Source: Acarospora socialis
Taxonomy: Eukaryota; Ascomycota; Lecanoromycetes; Acarosporales; Acarosporaceae
DNA: 64,000 bases
Assembly: GCA_025617375.2 (NCBI GenBank)
Contig: JAMYGW020000009.1
Location: 1,364,001-1,428,000 of the forward strand
Direction of reading: 5' to 3'
Shown piece by piece: positions 56,043-64,000 of this stretch. Both the position numbers and the translations under genes were made by a program. The notes below the pieces were generated by a model. That model was not told the DNA's origin. It saw only the letters and a list, made by a program, of their open reading frames with translations, and did not search any database. The number at the start of each line of letters is the position of its first letter. Position 1 is the stretch's first letter.

Positions 56043-56562
56043 TTAATAAATCTCATCGACGAATGGATTATTGATAGTCACCGGAGGCTCGTGCGGTAGC
56101 GAGAACACGATCGACCGACATACGCAAAGATCCTCACAGTGCCTTGTCAGCGGCGCACTGTGCCAGACGTGCGTAATGTAATCGGTTCCAATATGACATG
56201 TGGGCCTGTCGCCTGCCTTTTTGCCAAGGCAGTCACAGTGACCGCCGGGCGAGGTGATGCAATATCGTTCGAAACTCGGCCACCGCCAGATTTCGATATA
56301 ACGGGCCGGAGGGAAGTTTCGTTGGTCCCGTAGGAGGTGATCTGCGGATGGGCAGTGGGGGTACTTGTGCGAGAATGAGCATTAGTAGGGTGGTTGAAGG
56401 AATGGCATGAGGAGAACGAACCATAGCAAATGGATTGCCGCGGGGTTGGAGGGGGCCGTGTGCGAGTGGGGAGGCGGTTGCGGTAGGTAGGAGGGTGAGT
56501 GAGGCCATCAGGACCGTCCCAATTGTGAGGAGCTTGGCTTCAATAGATGATGATAATTGCAT
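56043..56562 (-). CDS. Small secreted cysteine-rich protein, two exons (153 aa)
   Basis: Not a recognised family. Exons 56562-56422 and 56363-56043 flank a 58-bp intron with donor GTTCGT, a perfect TACTAAT branch site and acceptor CACAAG. Residues 1-31 are a signal peptide (start MQLSSSIEAKLLTIG, ending near T-A-T-A-S). Exon 2 is open for 106 codons in the spliced phase and holds all eight cysteines, including H-C-D-C and C-E-D-L-C-V-C clusters; reading through the intron would use a different, cysteine-free frame. This contrast supports the splice. It is a predicted extracellular, disulfide-rich protein with effector-like features. The AAG acceptor is less usual, so transcript support matters. 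Confidence 0.7.
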
Positions 56563-57178
56563 CTTGGATTGATGTCAAGATCTTTGCTGAGGTGGTACTT
56601 TGTCAAGCAACGTCTCAAAGGTGAAGAGTTGAATCATCTTTGAACTAATGCCAAAGCTATGTCTTAAGGAAGAGCAACCCACTGAGCTTCGCCTTCCTGC
56701 CCTTACTCGAGTACGTCTTTCGTACTATCTTATGATACATCAGGTAAACCGAGAAGAATTGAATCGTTGCGGTAGTGCAGACCGAAACATTGTGGTACAG
56801 GGTATTATGCATCGTTCGAAAGGCGAGGTTGCCATGTGAAACAGTTCGCGCATTGCCGATGTGAACGACTAAGCGCAGCACTGATAGAACACGGCATTGC
56901 TCAGGAGTCAGGACATCCTTTGCAGTCTGTGTAGTAGTGTCAGTCCGATATATCTCAATATCAGAATTTTCAGAGTCGTCTCAACATATAGGCGCTTGTC
57001 GGTTGTTTTGCGGCTCTCAGTGAGCTTTCCTAATAACGCACCTCCGTCCTAGTGAACACCGTTGCAATCTGAGTATGACTGGTGTTCGGCTGAAATTGAT
57101 ACTCGGAATTGATTCTGTGACAGGGCCTGCAGCCAAAGCATGATCAACTGGGTATTGTACAAAAAGACTAATCTGCGC
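56563..57178. other. Intergenic, no gene recognised
   Basis: Promoter of the secreted protein gene and 3' flank of SF3A3; no open frame with support. An inverted GTACG...CGTAC pair lies near 56,711. Confidence 0.45.
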
Positions 57179-58826
57179 CTAGAGCAATCCTTGCTTTTGT
57201 AAACTGAACATAGAAAGTTAGCAGAGGAATCTTCTAGGGTCGTGCCCAGAGTGGTTCCAACTTACTCATAATACACCTTCTCCGGCATGACGTTCCCATC
57301 TGCGTCCTCCATCTGTACGATATTGTCGACGCCAGCTTTCTCCTTCTTTTTATCCCTCTGGATCTTATCCCACAGCTTCAAGGCATCCTCGATTCCGGTG
57401 ATCTCTCTGAACAGAGTCGTATTTGTTATACCCAAGCACTTCAAGCCATAGATATGCCTGGCTTCGTTGAAATGTTTGTCGAATGCTCTCCGACCCATAT
57501 AAACAAAGTTACCGCATATTTCGCAAGGAAACTCCACTCCCAGTCCGTGTAGCTTGTAGAGCCAGTATGGAATCGGCTTGCCATCCCAAGCCAGCGGCAG
57601 CTTAAGCGGGTTGTAGATTTTCTCGTCGCCGTCCGAATCTGATTCATCCTCACCGTTACGGGCGAGTGGTTCGGACGACTCCGCAAAGAGCGCATCAAGT
57701 TCCATCTGTCGTTCCCGCTCGGTCATTCCTTGCTTCCGTTCAACGTTGACACGAGTATCGCTGCGCTCGGTTTGTGTGGTACCAGCCAGTTTACGTATCC
57801 GAAACTCTCGCTCAGCAATAGCACGCTCTTTCAGCCTCTGCACGCTCGGGCCTCTGCTGGCGACTGCGCCATTAGAATCACCGTTCGTATCATGAGCTTG
57901 TCTTGCCGTCTTCGCCTCCGCTGCTCGAATGTGCTTCTTGCCAGTTAAATGGTTCTTGTAGACGTTGTTGTTCTTAAACTCCTTTTCACAGTCTGGACAC
58001 CAGACTCCCTCTCCGGTGCCTTCCGTTTGTGGTGCAGCAGGTCCGACTGGCGCAAGTTCTGCTCCCCATCCTGGAACATCATTGGCATTCCAGGCCTTTT
58101 CGAAATCACCATCGAAACTATCAAAGAGCTTGTCCAAGTCCTCCAGCGGCCTCGTCCGCCTCAGGAAGCCTTCAAGATAACCCGCCAGATCTCCAACATA
58201 CTTGAAGTATTGGTCGGTAGTCTTATCCGACCTTTTGATAGGACATTGTGGCGGTGTGAATATGTCGAAGTAGTCCAGATATTGAAGGTATGTCAATCTC
58301 TTCACTCCCGGTAGATTTAGATAGTCCTCATGCTGCGTCGTGAGATCCAAGAACCGTCCATATGCCTCTTCGCCAGTAAACATGTTGTCCACTTCCGAGG
58401 TCACTATGTCTCCATCTGCAGGAGCCTTGCGCTTGTACGCTCGCTCAAGATTCTCTACTGGCTCATTGGGATATCGTCGATGGTGTTCTTTGATGTCTTC
58501 CATTTGCTTGTAGAACTCATCGAAAGGATCTCCCGTTGATATGGTCTGAATCTCTTTCGCTCGTGCCCCGTTCGCATCATTGTATATATCCAGTAGCCGT
58601 TTCGACTGCTCCTGGATTCGACTCAAGAAACCCGATATCTGGTGATCTCGGTTCAATCGATCTCGTAGCTTTCGAACGAGTTAAGGAGTCAGCCAGGTCT
58701 CTCTATCAGAATATGAGTCGTAACAGCAAGACTTACGTGTCTTGGGTCTTCGAGTATCCGGTCACTAATCCCTTGCTCCAATCTCTCCAAGTCCTCGTGG
58801 AGGAATCTCTGGTCTTCGATCAACAT
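57179..58826 (-). CDS. PRP9: Splicing factor 3a subunit 3 (Prp9/SAP61)
   Basis: U2 snRNP SF3a subunit needed for branch-site recognition in prespliceosomes. Three exons (58826-58737, 58668-57266, 57203-57179) give 505 aa. The N-terminus M-L-I-E-D-Q-R-F-L-H-E-D-L-E-R comes from exon 1. A C2H2 zinc finger W-C-P-D-C...H-L-T-G-K-K-H is mid-protein. The C-terminal matrin-type finger C-E-I-C-G-N...H-F-N-E-A-R-H has the typical preceding I-P-Y-W-L-Y-K-L-H-G-L. The 25-nt last exon gives the conserved end Y-Y-D-L-Q-K-Q-G-L-L; without it the protein would stop after Y-Y-E at 57262. Divergent from FAL1. Confidence 0.95.
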
Positions 58827-59144
58827 GCTCGCAAGGACGAACCAAGTTGGTATTGCGAGTACGATGCAGTCAATACTGACACAGAAGCGTATTGCCGCTC
58901 GATGTATAGTCAGCTTAATGTAGCGGACTTGTGCTAGACTGATCCTCAGGGCAATCGTTGTCGCACGAGCCCAAGTTTTCTAAGTGGTCGGACTTGCTAG
59001 CCAATCACAGAGCTTCCTTCGCCTACTACTACGCTAACGCTTTTAGTACCTAAGTTAACATAAGACCTTCCAGAGACAGCCTTCTTAGAGACGTCACAGC
59101 ACGTACAGCCAACCCTTCTGCACTCGAAATTGACAGACGACACG
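58827..59144. promoter_or_regulatory. Shared divergent promoter of PRP9/SF3A3 and FAL1/eIF4A-III
   Basis: 318 bp between start codons. Both products act on pre-mRNA splicing or the exon junction complex, so common control is plausible but is inference. No specific site recognised. Confidence 0.5.
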
Positions 59145-60719
59145 ATGGCCGAAGGTATTGACAGAAAGGCGGAGGGTGAGAGAACCTTAACCCAATCCAA
59201 CCTGAGCTGGTAGCTGATCAATGCAACAGAGAGGATGGAGTTTGCGACGTCGAAGGAAGTGACCGTGTAAGTTAGCATTTACGTCTGTAAGAGCATTCTT
59301 GCTGATAGATTTACTATAGCGCGCCGACTTGTAAGACTAAACTTCCAGGCTCACAGTATACTTACTGATTTCCCCGCAGTCGAGGCTATGCATCTAAAAG
59401 GTAGGAGCTTATCCATACAATCGAGCTATCTTTCTGAGACTGGACCGAGCACAGAGAATCTACTTCGAGGAATATACGCATACGGATATGAATCTCCATC
59501 AGCTGTTCAGTCACGAGCTATAGTCCAGATTTGCAAAGGCCGCGATACCATAGCGCAGGCACAGTCCGGAACCGGCAAGACGGCTACATTCTCGATCAGT
59601 ATACTGCAGGTTATCGACACAGCTGTTAGAGAGACACAGGGTAAGACTTTTCAGAGCATGATATCTTGCGGATTGACAAGTAAGCTAATGAGCACGCGTA
59701 TAGCTCTCGTTCTCTCCCCGACTCGCGAGCTTGCAACCCAGATACAGTCTGTCATCATGGCTCTCGGAGACTACATGAACGTTCAGTGCCACGCCTGTAT
59801 TGGTGGCACCAACGTCGGTGAGGACATCCGTAAGCTCGACTACGGACAGCATGTGGTATCAGGAACCCCTGGCCGTGTGGCTGATATGATCCGTCGACGG
59901 AATCTTCGTACTCGTCACATCAAGATGTTAGTGCTTGATGAAGCCGACGAGCTTCTCAATCGTGGATTCAGGGAGCAGATTTATGACGTCTACCGTTATC
60001 TTCCCCCTGCAACCCAAGTGGTGGTGGTTTCGGCAACGCTCCCCTATGATGTCTTGGACATGACGACAAAGTTCATGACTGATCCGGTAAGAATCTTGGT
60101 CAAGCGTGACGAACTGACCCTGGAGGGACTCAAACAATACTTCATTGCTGTGGAAAAGGAGGAGTGGAAATTCGATACGCTGTGCGACCTTTACGACACT
60201 TTGACGATTACGCAAGCGGTCATCTTTTGCAACACTCGGAGAAAGGTTGATTGGCTCACGGACAAGATGAGAGAAGCCAACTTTACAGTATCTTCGATGC
60301 ATGGTGAGATGCCGCAGAAGGAACGGGACAGCATCATGCAGGATTTCCGCCAAGGAAATTCGCGCGTGCTAATCTCTACCGACGTCTGGGCTCGAGGTAT
60401 CGATGTTCAACAAGTTTCGCTCGTCATCAACTACGATTTGCCTAGCAATCGTGAGAACTACATTCACAGGATCGGCCGCAGTGGAAGGTTTGGTCGCAAG
60501 GGGGTTGCCATCAACTTCGTAACCAGCGAGGACGTGAGGATTTTGCGTGATATCGAATGTAAAAACTTCGAGATCCCTCAACCAACAACACACAGCTAAC
60601 TCTCACAGTGTACTACTCTACGCAGATCGATGAGATGCCGATGAATGGTACGTCTCAAACTGTCGTGTTTGCAGCTAAGTCGTACTAACGAGAATGCAGT
60701 CGCCGACCTACTCTCTTAA
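59145..60719 (+). CDS. FAL1: eIF4A-III / Fal1 DEAD-box RNA helicase
   Basis: ATP-dependent RNA-binding core of the exon junction complex; in yeast Fal1 acts in rRNA processing. Eight exons: 59145-59175, 59230-59266, 59320-59330, 59380-59400, 59455-59640, 59704-60558, 60609-60647, 60700-60719; 399 aa, equal to the family norm. Exon 3 is 11 nt and exon 4 is 21 nt; both are required for the conserved V-A-P-T-F-E-A-M-H-L-K. Motifs: [25 protein letters not shown], then [10 protein letters not shown] and H-R-I-G-R-S-G-R. The end reads [18 protein letters not shown]. Confidence 0.96.
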
Positions 60720-61298
60720 AGTGGAAGAGAATCGACGTGCGACGCGAAGTTTTCTTCGACTACAATTTGCGACGATCAACATGGGTCTGCAACCGGAAAG
60801 GCAGGATACTCGATGCAATCGCTCATAGCTTGCGCGGGTTGGGCGCTTGATGTGTGGAGGAAACGGGCTATTTCCTAGCAGGTCTGTATAGAGGTGGAAT
60901 TGTTGATCAATATGCTGACACTGGCAAGTTTCGAATGCCAGATACGATTGTTGAATACAATCACGACACAACAGTCATTTTGAACCATCTCACCCAGCTT
61001 TGCCTCACAGTGATCATGTTCATAATCTGACGCTGAGCTGTTCTATCAAACGCTAAAACTCGGCTATCAGCCCTGTTGACATCACCGATAGAACATGACA
61101 ACCTTTCTGTCTTAGCCGGAAGTTATTCCTTCAATTGACCGTCGGGAGCTGGCTATGAACTTTCTTGTCACACCTCGTCTGAGATTGCGCCGGCGTTCAC
61201 TGTTAATGTTCTTATTCAGTACAAGATAACTCCTCGTCGAGCGCATTGTGCTTGCTAGCCCTATCAATTCTAATCCTTTAACACTCAAGCGTGATATC
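60720..61298. other. FAL1 3' flank and nitrilase promoter
   Basis: 579 bp; no gene recognised. Confidence 0.45.
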
Positions 61299-62422
61299 AT
61301 GAGCTCAACCAAATTCAAGGCGGCGGCTGCGCATGTCGCGCCTGTATATATGGACAAAGATGCGACCCTCAGGAAGGTGGTCGAACTGATCAAGCAAGCA
61401 GGGGAGGAAGGCATCAAACTCCTAGTTTTCCCAGAGACATTTGTTCCAGGATATCCCGTTGAGTCTCATCACTCGATACCATTGCCCAACCGTTAACAAA
61501 TGAGAATTAATAGTACTTCATCGAATGCTACCCACCCCTTAAACAAGTCACCGCCCTCACCCAATACGCCGAACAATCCCTCGTCGTCGACGCCTCCTCC
61601 CCCGAAATCTCCTCCCTCCTTACCGCCTGCCGTTCCTCCTCCGTCGCCATCTCTCTCGGCATCTCCGAGCGGGTCGCGCATGGCTACACACTCTTTAACT
61701 CCCAATTACACATCGACAACAACGGTGCCATACTCGGCGTGCACCGCAAGCTGCAACCGACATACGTCGAGCGCGCCGTCTGGGCCCAAGGCAGCGGCCA
61801 CACGCTGCGCACATGGAGGACCGAGGCAGGCTACAATCTCGGTGGGCTGTGCTGCTGGGAACACACGATGAACGGAGCGCGGCAGGCGCTCATCCAAGAA
61901 TCTCAACATATTCACGCTGGAGCCTGGCCCGCATTATCCACCTTGTCGAGCTTCGAGGCCGGGGCAGACAGCCAGATCGAAGCCCTGATGAAAGCCCACG
62001 CGCTGTCAGGCCAGGTCTTCGTCGTGTGCGCGAGCAACTACATCGACGACACCTGTCTCCAGTGGATGGAGAACAACCTCGGCCCGCAGGATCTGGTCAA
62101 ACGAGGCGGCGGCTGGAGTGCCGTCATCCATCCGTTCTGTGTCTTTCTCGCCGGCCCGCACACAGGCGAGGAAGAGAAACTCGTCACGGCGGACATCGAT
62201 CTCGCGCAGCTGGCGGCCGTCAAGGTGTGGGTCGATGCCGCGGGACATTATAAACGGCCGGAGGTGTTGCGGTTTGGCGTTGATCGCAAGCCGGTCTGGG
62301 ACGACGATCGGCGAATTGCTGGCGGAGGTGGTTCAGCTGGAGCAGACGCGGTCGAGGAGGCAATTGAGGGCGGGGAGGCGTCCGGTCATGAAATTGGAGA
62401 CGTTAGGGGTGGCCAGGCGTGA
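61299..62422 (+). CDS. Nitrilase
   Basis: Carbon-nitrogen hydrolase converting nitriles to acids and ammonia; substrate not predictable. Two exons (61299-61457, 61514-62422) give 355 aa. The catalytic triad is visible: Glu in F-P-E-T-F-V-P-G-Y-P, Lys in H-R-K-L-Q-P-T-Y-V-E-R, Cys in G-G-L-C-C-W-E-H. The splice restores G-Y-P-Y-F-I-E-C-Y. The C-terminal D-A-A-G-H-Y-K-R-P-E-V-L-R-F block is typical of nitrilase-branch enzymes. The last 45 residues are a Gly/Ala/Glu-rich tail. The active-site Cys is doubled (C-C); relatives often have I/L-C, so the second Cys is taken as nucleophile. The ATG at 61299 fits the family start; one 17 codons upstream is also in frame. Confidence 0.92.
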
Positions 62423-64000
62423 TGTGCACATCTACGAATGAACGTACTAAGAGAGATACTGTTCATATTTCTGTTGTGGTCTCGTGATCTTGATGTACCT
62501 TCGCTGAGCTATCGTCTGAGCCAAGAGCTATCAGACGAAGATCTGAACATGTCACAGAAAAATCGCCTCCAGCCCTAGGTATATACGTTCCCAGGCCAGC
62601 AGTGCAAGACACCAAGAACCACATTGAACCCCAAGGCCCGCACAGCCCCTGCCAACGCCCGCGTGGAAAGCATCCTTGCTGAAACCCTTTCCAAGAGCGA
62701 TCCGACCTAACAAACAATCCCTTACAGCACACTTATGTACTCCAAATGAGAGCCAGCGAAGGAGGTTCTATGCCCACTCCTCACGTACTCGTACCTACGT
62801 GTAGATGAATATATGTAGTTTGAGCGCCTTGACCTCTTGGTACTTTGCTGCGCTGGTGTTCTTTTAGTCGACCTGCTCCCACAATGCTCTCTCTTGCTCC
62901 CTCGATGCTTGCATTTTGCTGCCTACATTTCAGACCCAGGCGGACGTTTCTGGCTCTCCCGCCGCCTGCCTCGGGAACTAGTATTTAGTGTCCGGACGTA
63001 CTGTAAGGGGCTCCTATATAGGACCAGGATATATGATAAGAAGTTGATTTCTCAGGAGTTAGATGTTTGCCCAACTGTATCCTCATAAGATGTATAAATC
63101 TAAGGTTCGTGATAATTGATATCGCTGACGCTTATGATACGTCCGGACACTCAATACTAGTTCCTTCGTAGACGACAGCTACATCGTACATAAGCATGGA
63201 GGCATTGTTGGCCTTCGTAATGGCTTGGAGCCATATTTGCCCCGTCCTCTTTCCACTAACCTATGCCTGTCCTGTGCCTGTTCCTTTCCTTCTCTCTCTC
63301 TCTCTCCTCCTCACATTCGTCCTGCTAGATCGATGTACGACTAATCTATTCTACTCCTCTCATCTGGTTGTCAAATTCCACTCACCTGCCCTTCTCTCTA
63401 ATCACATAATCTCCTCCCATTCAGTTTATCGACTCGGTTTCTTTATGGACCCTAAGATTCCTTTCTTTCCTCAGTCTACCATGAAGAGAAGGACTGCCGC
63501 ACAGTTCTTTGGTGACGGAGCAACGAATCGTCAGGAATTGCTGTTCAAAACCAAAGATCAAGCTATGTTCCTGCAGTAAGGCTTGGCCGCTGCTGCTGAT
63601 AGACAAGAGTCTACAGCTGCAAAATGGCGTCATTCTGCGTGGTTATATAGCACTACGCATTCTGAGGTTACTCGGGCCAAAATCTATACTAGATCTTGGC
63701 CTCAGCGACATCAATCTTCAGTGTCATGACCTACGATAGGTAAAAATCACTTGGATTGGTTCTCAAGAGGAGTGACAGAGTGTCACGAAGCAACCCATTT
63801 AGTTGTCTCCAGATAGTAAATCAGAACAATGCGAGCTGGAAAACATGAGCCGGTCTGTGACACAGCGCGGTGCCGCCAGCCTGGGAACCACACACAAAGC
63901 GCCTTTGCACATGCACGAGGCAACCACAATTGGCGGCTGAATCTGTTCTGACGCGCTCGATTGACCTAAGCAAGGCTAAGCGCTGCTGCACAGGGGCAGA
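62423..64000. other. Intergenic, no gene recognised
   Basis: 1.6 kb without a supported gene. It contains a TACTCGTACCTACG motif near 62,789 and a CT dinucleotide run near 63,292-63,308. A 127-codon plus-strand open frame at 63,196 starts with a hydrophobic stretch, but its remaining sequence and start context do not convince me. Confidence 0.45.

Noticed and set aside
56233-56562. Unspliced 109-aa version of the secreted protein
   Set aside because: Reads through an intron with TACTAAT branch site and loses all cysteines.
63196-63579. 127-codon frame with hydrophobic start
   Set aside because: Hydrophobicity comes from CT-repeat DNA; no conserved feature follows.

Overview
This is a nuclear window from a filamentous ascomycete (Pezizomycotina). 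The evidence is many short GT-AG introns of about 43-102 bp, several with TACTAAC-type branch sites; single-copy eukaryotic genes with ascomycete-like sequence; and a sharply bounded AT-rich block of mutated retrotransposons of the kind left by repeat-induced point mutation (RIP). I cannot fix the class or genus.

Layout. 1 to about 12,970 is an AT-rich block with practically no CpG and very little CpC/GpG. It holds two divergently oriented Ty3/gypsy elements (one cut by the window edge, one complete with both LTRs), a further diverged LTR, and a minus-strand Ty1/copia remnant. All are riddled with stops. From about 13,050 composition changes abruptly to a gene-rich euchromatic block: MCM5 (-), VPS54 (+), a secreted NlpC/P60 protein (-), a GID7/WDR26-type CTLH-WD40 protein (-), VMA1 (+), VPS1 dynamin (+), an ATP-dependent DNA ligase related to ligase IV (+), ERG20 farnesyl-PP synthase (-), APC8/CDC23 (+) and glycogen synthase (-). 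From 45.5 to 57 kb the density drops and the content looks accessory: two unrecognised proteins, two small secreted cysteine-rich proteins (one visible only after splicing), a DUG3-like glutamine amidotransferase, a tRNA-like fragment and several tandemly duplicated non-coding segments. 57-62.4 kb is conserved again: SF3A3/PRP9 (-), eIF4A-III/FAL1 (+) and a nitrilase (+).

How genes work together. Most are unrelated housekeeping genes. Three act in vacuole/endosome traffic (VPS54, VMA1, VPS1). MCM5 (replication), GID7 and APC8 (ubiquitin ligases) and the DNA ligase serve cell cycle, proteolysis and repair. SF3A3 and eIF4A-III, both pre-mRNA splicing/exon-junction factors, share a 318-bp divergent promoter. 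MCM5/VPS54 and ERG20/APC8 are also divergent pairs. The exon models were built by hand from splice signals, reading phase and family conservation; each multi-exon model closes in phase, except that the GID7 N-terminus is open and one MCM5 junction is uncertain by a residue.
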